The notes beneath the pieces were generated by a model that was not told where the DNA came from, ran no database searches, and saw only the letters and a program-made list of their open reading frames with translations. Made by a program: the position numbers and the translations under genes. A stretch of DNA of 54,108 nt, taken from Nitrosomonas sp. Lineage in GTDB: Bacteria; Pseudomonadota; Gammaproteobacteria; Burkholderiales; Nitrosomonadaceae. The stretch covers positions 1 to 54,108 of the forward strand of contig NZ_JAIEME010000063.1 of NCBI RefSeq assembly GCF_019752415.1, given 5' to 3'. This document shows, piece after piece, positions 9,871 to 19,200 of this stretch. Position 1 is the first letter of the stretch, and the number at the start of each line of letters is the position of its first letter.

Positions 9871-10400
9871 GCTGCAGTCAGAAGAAAAATAATCGGACGA
9901 TGTGGATTATCTTGTTTAATCTTGTAATTTAACAAATGCACATTTTCAAAAGTCAATTCCAGTTCTAATGCTTCTACAAAATCAAGTAACTCGGACATAT
10001 TCTTGGCTTCACCACTGATACGTAATGTCCGGCTGGAGACAGTTGGTTGCAATGATAATAACGCGATTTCTTCAGTAGCCGCATTTTCGATTGAATCAAA
10101 TAAGGCCTCCCAGGGTAAATTCATTTGATCCAAAACCGCATTGGCTTGGATGATTTCTTTGCGAATTTCCTGACTGAATTCTTTGACCCGTGGTGTTCCA
10201 CGAGTACGTGGCGGCGCTTTTTGTTGCTGCTGTTTCTCCAAGCGTTCGACGCGATTAGTCCAGTAATTCACTTCTTCCGTGATTTGCTGGAATTGCAAAA
10301 GCACACCGGTAAGAATTAACAATCCAATGAACAGGATTGAATAATCAATATGCGGAACGGACTGCCCATGATCGGGAAATTTTAATCTTAAGCGAGGCAT
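9852..10400 (-). CDS. PilN/GspL-like assembly-platform protein
   Basis: Bitopic protein with one N-terminal membrane helix (YSILFIGLLILTGVLLQF), a coiled coil (ITEEVNYWTNRVERLEKQQQ) and a periplasmic ferredoxin-like domain (LRISGEAKNMSELLDFVEAL), the PilN pattern. The frame is open further upstream to 10487, but that extension is a Cys-rich antisense-looking peptide inside the PilM-like gene. The Met at 10400 (MPRLRLKF) gives a normal short cytoplasmic tail and a 13-base overlap with the PilM-like gene, so I prefer it. Confidence 0.75.
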   Translation of the reverse strand: MPRLRLKFPDHGQSVPHIDYSILFIGLLILTGVLLQFQQITEEVNYWTNRVERLEKQQQQKAPPRTRGTPRVKEFSQEIRKEIIQANAVLDQMNLPWEALFDSIENAATEEIALLSLQPTVSSRTLRISGEAKNMSELLDFVEALELELTFENVHLLNYKIKQDNPHRPIIFLLTAAWIQTS

Positions 10401-11221
10401 TGGTTCATCCTGGCATAATCGGCCGGCACAGTTGGATAATGCGCAAGCGCGGGTATTTGCTCGGTTTGTATCGGCACAGCACGCCATCCACAGTTCTCAG
10501 GCAACATTAAATCCGGATGCTCAGGCGCAAACATGTAAACCAGCTCAATAGCTTCTTTATTTCCGGACAGTACCGCCTCCTGGTCCAGCGCAGCGAGAAG
10601 CTCATCCCCCGCATTTTGCAGAATTCGCTGATTACGTATGCTGTACCAAATTCCGTTTACCGATAGCGCAATACAAATTCGCCCAGTTTCTATCACAGCA
10701 AAGTACATTTTATTGCCGCGCAACAGCTTTTGCCATCGATCATAAGCGGATGCCAAATAAGGCTCGATTTCTTTCAGTTTAAATTGATAGCGTGCGGCCA
10801 GATCTTCCACCCGCGCCATCAAATCACGAGGTATTGCCGCACAAACCGCACCATACACTGGACTCCATTCGCTGATACTGAGTATCCAAGAATCAACACG
10901 CTCCGCATAAACTTCGCGCACACGAAAAGTGGCATAAGTCTTCACTTCCTCAGGCGAGGTTATTTCTGCTTGCGGCGGCAACGCAACATAGCGTACAAAA
11001 TGATTCGACAGCGTCACCGCCAGTTCCGTGCCAGCCGCATCCCCCAGCTTCTCTTCCAATTGGCGCAAGGCGGATTCCCAAATAGGCGCACCTTGAACAC
11101 GTTCGCATAATACTGTCACTTTAGCGGATTGAACCGGCTTAAAACCTCGCGCTGAACGAACCAAATCCACCCGTTCAGGCGCCAGAAAAACTTCAATCTG
11201 ATCACGCCACAATCGTGACAC
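10388..11221 (-). CDS. PilM-like (actin-fold) cytoplasmic assembly protein
   Basis: A 277-residue soluble protein with a PilM/GspL-cytoplasmic-domain pattern: an N-terminal beta strand set (VFLAPERVDLVRSARG), LAVTLSNHFVRYVALP, and AAIPRDLMARVEDLAARYQF for the second lobe. It lies between the ATPase and the PilN-like gene, the position of PilM. It is shorter than typical PilM (about 350 residues). It would connect GspE to the inner-membrane platform. It overlaps the ATPase gene by 20 bases. Confidence 0.65.
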   Translation of the reverse strand: MSRLWRDQIEVFLAPERVDLVRSARGFKPVQSAKVTVLCERVQGAPIWESALRQLEEKLGDAAGTELAVTLSNHFVRYVALPPQAEITSPEEVKTYATFRVREVYAERVDSWILSISEWSPVYGAVCAAIPRDLMARVEDLAARYQFKLKEIEPYLASAYDRWQKLLRGNKMYFAVIETGRICIALSVNGIWYSIRNQRILQNAGDELLAALDQEAVLSGNKEAIELVYMFAPEHPDLMLPENCGWRAVPIQTEQIPALAHYPTVPADYARMNQCLA

Positions 11222-12893
11222 GGTTTGCCTCCTCTAAGCTGGTTAGTCCTTGCCTGACCATATCTAAAGCACCTTCCCGGAGAAAGCGCGTGCCATTATT
11301 TCGCGCCGCTTCTTTGATACGCCGTATCGGCTCTTGCGCCACAATGAGTTCGCGGATTTCATCATTCAGAATCAAAATCTCGGCAATCGCATTTCTCCCC
11401 CGATACCCGCTTCCCCGGCATTGGCCGCAACCTTTTCCACTTCGAAACTTAAATTGACTCGCTTCTTCGGCGGAAATTCCGGATTCTGCGATCAGTTTAT
11501 CATCCGGACGTTCGTCCACCGCGCAGTGTACACATAACAAACGCACTAATCTTTGTGCCACGATTCCGTTCAAGGCAGACACAAAGCTGTAAGGATCCAC
11601 ACCCATATGGGAAAATCGCCCAATGACATCAAACACATTATTCGCATGCACCGTTGTAAATACAAGATGCCCGGTCAGCGCAGCCTGTATGGCGATTTGC
11701 GCGGTTTCAGCATCACGAATTTCGCCCACCATAATCTTGTCAGGATCATGACGCAGGATTGACCGGAGCCCTCGCGCGAAGGTCAGTCCTTTTTTCTCGT
11801 TAACCGGTATTTGCAACACACCGGGTAACTGATACTCAATTGGATCTTCAATGGTAACAATCTTGTCGTGACCATGATTCACTTCCGATATTGCAGCATA
11901 CAACGAGGTTGTCTTACCACTGCCGGTTGGACCGGTAACTAGCAACATCCCATAGGGTTCCGAGCTAAGGCGGCGAATAATCGCAATGGCTGCTTGATTA
12001 AAACCCAGCTGGTTTAATGTCAATCCTTCAATATGATCGGATAACGCTTGCCGGTCAAGAATACGCAAGACAGCATCTTCGCCGAAAATACTCGGCATAA
12101 TAGAGACACGAAAGTCAATTTCCCGCCCCTGGATAGAAATCTTAAATCGGCCGTCTTGCGGCACCCGGCGCTCCGCGATATCCAATTCTGACATCACTTT
12201 GATCCGGGAAATGACTTGCTCAGCCAAGTCTGCACCCTGCATCACACCAATGGATGTTAATACGCCATCGATGCGGTATTTAATAGAGAGCGCGCCTGTT
12301 GTCATTTCCAGATGAATATCACTGGCTTGGGATTTATGCGCGTCATACAAGGTAGAATGCACTAGCCGAACAACCTGGCTGGTACCCGCATTGATACTTT
12401 TTAAAGACAGGTCTTCGATGCCGCTCTGTATATTGTCTAACTCAGTAGAAGGTAATACTTGATCCATGGCGCGCATGGTTTTCTCTTGCTGAGTAAAAAA
12501 AGCGGTCAGGTCAGCCGGATGTACCAAATACCATTCAACAGCCATATCAAAACGTTCTTCAGCCCATGCGCGTATTTTGTTTGAAAATGGATTGCTGACA
12601 GCGAGCAAATAGTTCTGGTCTCGACGAAATAATACGCATTCATGCATGATTGCTTCCGCAAAAGGCAATCGATCAAATGCCGGACTCAAGGCATGAATCG
12701 CTTTCATTTCCAGCACCGGCATATGCAGTAGTTTTCCTAGCTGTTGTACCAGTTCATCGGGTGTATAGCCGCCGGTTTCATCCAATATCTGGATAACAGA
12801 AATGCCTTGTTCGAATGCTCTCCGCCGGACATCAGCCAGGCGACTGAGATCAATCGGTTGCTTGTTCCCGGATTGTATTGATGCTTCAATCAA
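11202..12893 (-). CDS. gspE: Type II secretion/pilus assembly ATPase GspE
   Basis: A 563-residue secretion ATPase. An N-terminal MshEN-type domain is followed by the N2 domain (SQASDIHLE) and the RecA-like ATPase with Walker A GPTGSGKTT, an Asp box (TIEDPIEY), a Walker B region (DKIMVGEIRDAETA) and a His box (GHLVFTTVHAN). A zinc-binding tetracysteine (CVHC and CGQC) sits near the C-terminus, typical of GspE and PilB. The gene overlaps gspF by 4 bases (ATGA). It powers pseudopilus assembly from the cytoplasmic face of the inner membrane. Confidence 0.95.
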   Translation of the reverse strand: MIEASIQSGNKQPIDLSRLADVRRRAFEQGISVIQILDETGGYTPDELVQQLGKLLHMPVLEMKAIHALSPAFDRLPFAEAIMHECVLFRRDQNYLLAVSNPFSNKIRAWAEERFDMAVEWYLVHPADLTAFFTQQEKTMRAMDQVLPSTELDNIQSGIEDLSLKSINAGTSQVVRLVHSTLYDAHKSQASDIHLEMTTGALSIKYRIDGVLTSIGVMQGADLAEQVISRIKVMSELDIAERRVPQDGRFKISIQGREIDFRVSIMPSIFGEDAVLRILDRQALSDHIEGLTLNQLGFNQAAIAIIRRLSSEPYGMLLVTGPTGSGKTTSLYAAISEVNHGHDKIVTIEDPIEYQLPGVLQIPVNEKKGLTFARGLRSILRHDPDKIMVGEIRDAETAQIAIQAALTGHLVFTTVHANNVFDVIGRFSHMGVDPYSFVSALNGIVAQRLVRLLCVHCAVDERPDDKLIAESGISAEEASQFKFRSGKGCGQCRGSGYRGRNAIAEILILNDEIRELIVAQEPIRRIKEAARNNGTRFLREGALDMVRQGLTSLEEANRVTIVA

Positions 12894-14074
12894 TTGATGC
12901 TTCCTGCCAATTCAAATATTGGCATATACATAAGAATAATAATACCGCCAATCACAATGCCGATGACCGCCATCAATAGCGGCTCAATCAGTTTGGTTGT
13001 CCACTCAACCCAGCGGGCGATTTCCTCATCGTGAAAATTACCGATTCGCTCCATCATATCTCCCATCAAACCAGTTCTCTCGCCAACGCGGAGCATACGA
13101 TTCCCCACGGCAGTTGTTAGTCCCTCGAGTTCCATCGCGCTGGAAATCGTTTTGCCTTCACGAATATGCTTGGCCGCTGCATTCACATTTGGACGAAAAT
13201 GCGGTTGCAGCAACCCACTGACCATTTCCAGTGCTTGTGTAATCGGAATTCCGCCACGTAACAGCATTCCCAATGTTTTGTAGAAACGCGCCAATTGATA
13301 AACACGCATGTGCTCTCCAATCGCGGGAATGCGCCACAATAATCGCATGACATTGGCGCGAAAGGCTGGCCGGCTTACTGTGTAAATTGTCACGGCCAGC
13401 AGAATCACCGTTGCAATGGCCAATTCCAAGCCACGTTCATGAACAAAATGCCCCCATTTAATCAATAATAGCGAAAGCCAGGGCAAATCACTGCCCATAT
13501 CGTCATAAATGGCACTAAATTTTGGAACAACAAATACCAGCAAGAAGATAGAAACCAGAAAACCAATAACCAGTAACAGCACAGGATAGATCGATGCGCC
13601 GACCAGTTTCTTGCGTACAAAATCCATCTGGGTTTGGTAAGTAATAAATCGTGTTAAAGCTTCCGCAAGATCTCCAGTTCGTTCACTGGCACGCACTGTT
13701 GCAATATACAAAGGCGGGAATGCCTGGGGAAACTCTCCCAATGCCTGGGAGAAGGTTACACCTTCATAAAGTCTTGCAAGGATATTCTGGATAATTTTGC
13801 GATTGCCGGTGTCTTGTTCTTTTTCTAGCAAGGTTTCAATACTTTCTACCAGACTGAGTCCTGCAGTTTGAAGTGAAAGTAATTCCTGACTGAAATGCAC
13901 CAATGGAAAATGGCTTTTCGATTTCAGTGAAAAACCTGAAAAGCTTCGCCGTATACTTAAAACCATTCCACCCTGTTCAGCAACCTGAAGACGAGCCTCC
14001 TCTTCACTGTTAGCCTCCAGTTCAAGGTACACAGTACCCTGCCCGGATAAAACTGCTTTCACTTCATAACGCAT
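12890..14074 (-). CDS. gspF: Type II secretion inner-membrane platform protein GspF
   Basis: A 394-residue polytopic protein with two repeats of the GspF/PilC domain (LVHFSQELLSLQTAGLSLVE and YQLARFYKTLGMLLRGGIPI) and three main membrane segments (about 13600-13500, 13440-13380 and 12960-12900). It begins 9 bases after gspG stops and is translationally coupled to gspE. It forms the core of the inner-membrane platform that the ATPase drives. Confidence 0.95.
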   Translation of the reverse strand: MRYEVKAVLSGQGTVYLELEANSEEEARLQVAEQGGMVLSIRRSFSGFSLKSKSHFPLVHFSQELLSLQTAGLSLVESIETLLEKEQDTGNRKIIQNILARLYEGVTFSQALGEFPQAFPPLYIATVRASERTGDLAEALTRFITYQTQMDFVRKKLVGASIYPVLLLVIGFLVSIFLLVFVVPKFSAIYDDMGSDLPWLSLLLIKWGHFVHERGLELAIATVILLAVTIYTVSRPAFRANVMRLLWRIPAIGEHMRVYQLARFYKTLGMLLRGGIPITQALEMVSGLLQPHFRPNVNAAAKHIREGKTISSAMELEGLTTAVGNRMLRVGERTGLMGDMMERIGNFHDEEIARWVEWTTKLIEPLLMAVIGIVIGGIIILMYMPIFELAGSIN

Positions 14075-14083
14075 TACTTGGAC

Positions 14084-14518
14084 TTACCAATTCGTGATAT
14101 CAGCTGCTTCACCCTCACCGCCCTGCTGCCCATCCTTCCCGAAGGAGAGTAAATCGAATTCCGCGCGTTCGCCAGGATATTTATAGACATAGGCACGCCC
14201 CCAAGGATCCGCTGGTGGCAATTTTGAAAGATAAGGCCCTTGCCATCTTGGTTCATTATTGGGCCGTGCGACCAATGCAGTTAATCCCAGCTCGGTTGCT
14301 GGATAGCTTCCCACATCTAAACGATATTGATGCAATGCCTTTTCCAACGCATCGATTTGCGCTTGAGCCATTTTAATTTCCGATTTTCCGACTTGTGAAA
14401 AGTATTTCGGCCCGACATAGGCAGCTAACAGACCAATGATGACCATCACAACAAGCAACTCAAGAAGTGTAAACCCACGTTCGGCTTTTGCCTTTTGTCG
14501 TTTAACCAAATGCATCAT
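14084..14518 (-). CDS. gspG: Major pseudopilin GspG
   Basis: First gene of the secretion operon; 144 residues. Class III leader and cleavage motif ERGFTLLELLVVMVIIGLL with Glu at +5, then the GspG signature: YVGPKYFSQVGKSEIK, ALHQYRLDVGSYPATELGL, DPWGRAYVYKYPGE and a C-terminal FDLLSFGKDGQQGGEGEAADITNW that supplies the calcium-site region of the major pseudopilin. A good ribosome binding site (AAAGGA) lies about 6 bases before the ATG, and the operon promoter is presumably in the 150 bases upstream. Confidence 0.96.
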   Translation of the reverse strand: MMHLVKRQKAKAERGFTLLELLVVMVIIGLLAAYVGPKYFSQVGKSEIKMAQAQIDALEKALHQYRLDVGSYPATELGLTALVARPNNEPRWQGPYLSKLPPADPWGRAYVYKYPGERAEFDLLSFGKDGQQGGEGEAADITNW

Positions 14519-14671
14519 ATTTGTCCTTTTTAACTGAAGATATTGCTGATGATTATTTTACTTGTATTTAAATGGGCAGTTACCATCGAATACTCGCATG
14601 GTAAGTCGCTTATGTGACAGGGTCAAGACTGCACATAGCATAAATACTGGGGCCATACAAATTCGAAACAG

Positions 14672-15355
14672 CTAGCGTCGAAGAATTGCCCACCATCGGC
14701 CGATATTGAGCAATGTCATGAGCGAGGCTGAAACATACGTCCAGGCTGCGGCGCGCAGGATTTTGCGTGCATGCGGCTCATCCCCTTGAATCAGATATTT
14801 ACCGTGCTCCAGCATCGGCAGCGCGCGCGCAAAACTCGCGTGCATTTCCATCGGAAGAGTAATCAAATGCACGACCGTCGCGGTACCCAACGTTAACAAG
14901 CCACCGGCAAAAAACAATGCACCGGCGACCGGTGCCCGGGTAATCACTGTAATGACAGGAGCCATCATCAAAATAGCCGCACCCAGTTTTTCAGCTGGGG
15001 CAGCGATTTGTATCAATCGCGTACGTAATTTTAGCGGCAAATAACCATCCCGGTCTTGGATTGCATGCCCTACTTCATGCGCAGCCACGGTTATTGCTGT
15101 CAACGATTTACCGTTAAATTTATCCGCTGTCAAACGCACAGCTTTCTCTAGCGGATCATAATGATCACCTTGCTCCGTCACCTCCACCTTAACCGCTTGT
15201 AAGTTGGCCCAGTCCAATAAAATGCGTGCCAGCTCTCCACCAGTACCTGGATATCGATCATCAGGGTAACTGTACTTCTTAAGGGTATGTTTGACCCAGT
15301 AAGACGGCCCGACAATAAGTGCCGTCATTGCAATAACAAATATTAAGTACAGCAT
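14672..15355 (-). CDS. YugP-type membrane zinc metallopeptidase
   Basis: A 227-residue membrane protein of the neutral zinc metallopeptidase family (YugP, Zn_peptidase_2). The zinc-binding motif is AAHEVGHAIQ (HExGH). There is an N-terminal membrane helix (MLYLIFVIAMTALIVGPSY), two hydrophobic segments after the active site (ILMMAPVITVIT and ALFFAGGLLTLGTATVV) and the family signature ALPMLEHGKYL near the end. Substrate unknown. It is separated from gspG by about 150 bases and is probably its own unit. Confidence 0.9.
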   Translation of the reverse strand: MLYLIFVIAMTALIVGPSYWVKHTLKKYSYPDDRYPGTGGELARILLDWANLQAVKVEVTEQGDHYDPLEKAVRLTADKFNGKSLTAITVAAHEVGHAIQDRDGYLPLKLRTRLIQIAAPAEKLGAAILMMAPVITVITRAPVAGALFFAGGLLTLGTATVVHLITLPMEMHASFARALPMLEHGKYLIQGDEPHARKILRAAAWTYVSASLMTLLNIGRWWAILRR

Positions 15356-16237
15356 AATCTACTCGGCCGCTTCATCAGTGCAGGGAGAAAGCGCATAAAA
15401 ATTAGGCATCCTGAAAGAATTCACTGTTAATTCAGATACAAACTCAACCTATTGGTTCCGCAAGAAAAACATCTGCTATTAAGTACATAGCTCAGAAATA
15501 TCTTTAATTTGCCGTTGAAAAACTATCTGCGTTGCCGCTGCAGTGTTAAAAACAGACTCAAAATGCTCATTTATTAAGCATAAACTGCGCTTTTTCGTCT
15601 GTTTTGCCTTGCATCGGCTGTCTCGAAAATGTTTTTTAGTTGGCCTGTTAGAGGCGTCCCGTATTGAATCAATCGTTAGGAAGCATCACAGAATAATGCC
15701 ATTCGATTCAAATATAAAAAGCTTGAAAGTACAGCACAACAAAGCACTGAAATTATATGATTACTCATAATACATTCTTTTGATTGACCGATCAGACCAG
15801 CCAAATGGCATTATTTATATATTCAATTGAGTATTCTACCTGTTGAGCTCGGATATAACTTGATAATAAAGCACTTTGAAGCAATCAATACCAAAATCCA
15901 ACGAATATCAAAAAACACAAATCACTAATAATTATATAGATACCAGAAAAAATCACACAAAAGGAACAACCTTATAAAAACAAGGCACTCGCATATTCCG
16001 AGGAAAATCAACTATCGCCAGCGAAGTTTCTGTTTGGTTTTGAGTGTTCGCGCAGCACTGTGCAGACAGAACATGAAGCTATCTACAAATGAAAAAACAC
16101 CCGGATACCGATCAGCTCTAGCGAATATTTTGTTTTAATCATTGCCGTGATAATCTCTACATCTATGGCTTTACTACTCAAATTCTTCCACTCGATTCGG
16201 CTTTAACTGTTTATTCAATATCTATAAGCCACTATCT
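15356..16237. other. Non-coding spacer with a dispersed repeat
   Basis: Nearly 900 bases between the divergent YugP and MASE1-kinase genes. It contains the dispersed repeat at 15510-15651 and otherwise AT-rich sequence without a convincing ORF. The short ORF covering the repeat does not resemble a protein. Promoters for the two flanking genes are expected here, but I could not fix any. Confidence 0.6.
15510..15651. repeat. Dispersed repeat, copy B (about 140 bp, MITE-like)
   Basis: Full-looking copy of the repeat at the window's left end. It begins near GCCGTTGAAAAAC and ends near GGCCTGTTAG. An internal inverted pair, AAAAACAGAC (about 15549-15558) and GTCTGTTTT, suggests the RNA or DNA can fold. 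The part shared with copy A starts at 15560. The two copies lie in the same orientation about 15.5 kb apart and bracket the signalling genes, the secretion operon and the YugP gene. Confidence 0.75.
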
Positions 16238-19200
16238 ATGCCAAGCAGCAATCAACCAGCCTCATACCGTTATTATATCTTTCAGATTTTGGTATTAGCT
16301 GCCTTGTACTTTACCTTTGGGCATATTAGTTTTTTAATTACTGTCTCGCATTTCATTGTCACCCCGGTTTTCTTTGTGGCTGAAGGTATTGCACTGGCCG
16401 CTATCATCCTGTTTGGCCGCAGGGTTTGGCCAGGTATTTTTTTGGGACAACTCGCGCTCGCTTTAAGCACTGGCCTTGAATTTTTGCCATCCCTGACTAT
16501 TTCTGCCATTAACAGCATCGAAGCAGTGATTGGGGCAACCTTGTTTAAACGCTGGAAGCTTGATCCAGCGCTTAGCAGCGTACATGACTTCAGCCGCCTG
16601 GCCACCTTAATTTTTTTAATTCTCCAGCCATTTAGCGCCACCCTTGGCACTGCAACGCTGCTCTTCTTTAATGTCATTCAAGAGTCACAGAGCTACTTAC
16701 AAACCTGGACATACTGGTGGTTTGGAAACTGCTTGGGGCAACTCCTGGTTACCCCATTTTTACTGATTCTCTTTTCCTCGTCCGATCGTATCAAAAGTGT
16801 CCTGCTATCCACTCAAAGCGCGACCGTACCGATTGTTCTGATGCTGCCTGCAACCTGGCTGGTTTTCGGCGACACTCCTATCGGCGGCATTGCCCTGGCG
16901 CTAGTCATCTATGTTCCCCTTTTACTATGGATTGCGATAAAAAGCGGATTAGCTGTTGTATCCCTTATTTGCAGCGGTATTACCGTACTGGCATTGTTTG
17001 AGACATCACACGGATTCGGCCCCTTTGTCGTGAATGAGAATCCGCAGATTTTCGACATGAATATCTTTGTCCTCGGTATCTCGCTCACAGCACAGTTTGT
17101 CAGTGTGCTATTTGCTGAGCGCAACCAGGTTGAAGCAGAATTGCGAAAAAGTGAAGCCAAGCTTTACGCGATCATTGATTCATCTCCTATACCCAAGGCA
17201 GTGAATGATGAACACAAAAATATCATCTTTTTAAACAAATCATTTGTTCAATTATTTGGGTATACATTGAAAGATATACCCACATTGGCTGATTGGTGGC
17301 CGAAAGCTTACCCGGATAGCGCATATCGCCAGTGGGTGGCGGAAACATGGAATAGGAATCTGGAAAAAGCATTAAGGGATAATACGGATTTCGAGCCTAT
17401 TGACGTCATAATCCGCTGTAAGGACGGCTCGCTACGTAGTGTCATCGCGACCGCCTCGCCGCTTGAATCTCCGACTTCCGCCAGAAACTATCTGGTTACC
17501 CTGATCGATATCACAGCACGCAAGAATCTGGAAAACCAGCTCGTCAAGAGTCATAAATTCCTTGAAAGTTTATCCAATAATATTCCTGGCTTTATTTACC
17601 AGTTCCAGCTTTTCCCCGACGGGCGAAGTTGCCTGCCTTATGTTAGTAGAGGAATCATCGATGTTTTTGGCATCTCTCCTGAATCAGTAATCTCAGATGC
17701 TTCTCCAGTATTTTCACTCATTCATTCCGAGGATTCCAAATCACTCAATCTGTCGATCCAGGAATCTTTAAATACACTGAATGATTGGCGCTCCGAGTTC
17801 CGGATTGTTACCGCGCAGAATGAAATCAAGTGGGTACATACACAATCAAAACCCGAGAAACAGAATGATGGAAGTACCATCTGGAATGGCTATGCCACAG
17901 ACATCACGGAACTAAAAAATATATCCCTAAAATTTGAAGCCTTACTAGACCTCGCCAGTGATGGCGTCCATATTTTGGATGAAGATGGAAATATCGTGGA
18001 ATTTAGCCGTTCATTCGCCATGATGCTCGGTTATACCTTCGAAGAAACTACCCAACTCAATGTCATGGACTGGGATGCCATGATCCCGAAAGAAAAACTG
18101 ATCAGCGCGGTGCGTGAAGTCTCAAAAACGCCACGCGTTTTTGAGACGCTTCACCGGCGTAAAGACGGCACTATTTTTCATGTTGAAATCAACGCCAGAA
18201 GGCTGGAGATCTCAGGAAAGAAACTGATTTATGCCTCATCGCGCGACATTACCAGTCGCAAACAACATACTAAGGAACTGGAATACCAACGCCTGCGCTT
18301 ATCCAATATCATTGAAGGAACGCATATCGGTACCTGGGAATGGAATGTGCAAAGCGGTGAGGTTATTTTCAACCAGCGCTGGGCAGAGATAATCGGCTAC
18401 ACCCTTGATGAACTTGCACCCACATCCATTGAAACATGGCTCAAGTTTGCTCACCCGGATGACTTAAAGCAATCCGAAGCACTCCTTAACGATCATTTCT
18501 CCGGGAAAATTCCCTATTACGAATGTGAAGCACGAATGCAGCACAGAGCAGGTCATTGGATCTGGGTGCTGGATCGTGGCAGAGTATCGAGCTGGACAGA
18601 TGACGGCAAGCCATTAATGATGTTTGGAACCCATCAGGACATTACCAGCCGGAAAGAACGCGAAACCATGCTGATACACGCACGTCAGCAAGCAGAAGCT
18701 GCCAGCATTGCCAAAACCCGCTTCTTAGCCATGATGTCACATGAAATTCGCACACCGATGAATGCCGTACTGGGCATCGCTTATCTGTTGAGCAAAAGCT
18801 CGCTTGACTCCCAGCAGAGCGCCTATTTACGCAACATTGAAGGGTCTTCGAAGATTCTGTTAGGTGTCATTAACGACATTTTGGATTATTCCAAGATCGA
18901 GGCAAATAAAATCGAATTGGATAACATTCCATTCGATTTGAATAATATCCTGGAAAATCTATCGGCAATGGCTTCAATAGCAGCAAAAGACAAAGCTGTC
19001 GATGTGCTTTTTTATGTAGCGCCGAATGTCCCCAGGCATTTTACCGGCGACCCGTTACGGTTAAGTCAGATATTCGTCAACCTTACTAACAATGCGATTA
19101 AGTTCACTGACCAAGGTGAAGTGATTATCCGCATCACAATTGAGAACAGCGAAGATTCTGAAACGGCCACCCTTGCTTTCAGCATAACCGACAGCGGTAT

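Noticed and set aside
10401..10487. N-terminal extension of the PilN-like protein
   Set aside because: Cys-rich text antisense-like to PilM coding sequence; the internal Met gives a normal PilN start.
1..15651. Composite transposon or genomic island bounded by the two repeats
   Set aside because: The repeats carry no transposase and no integrase, att site or tRNA is present; bracketing may be chance.
15543..15770. 75-residue plus-strand ORF over the dispersed repeat
   Set aside because: It covers a repeat and has no protein-like features; the matching copy at base 1 does not keep a frame.
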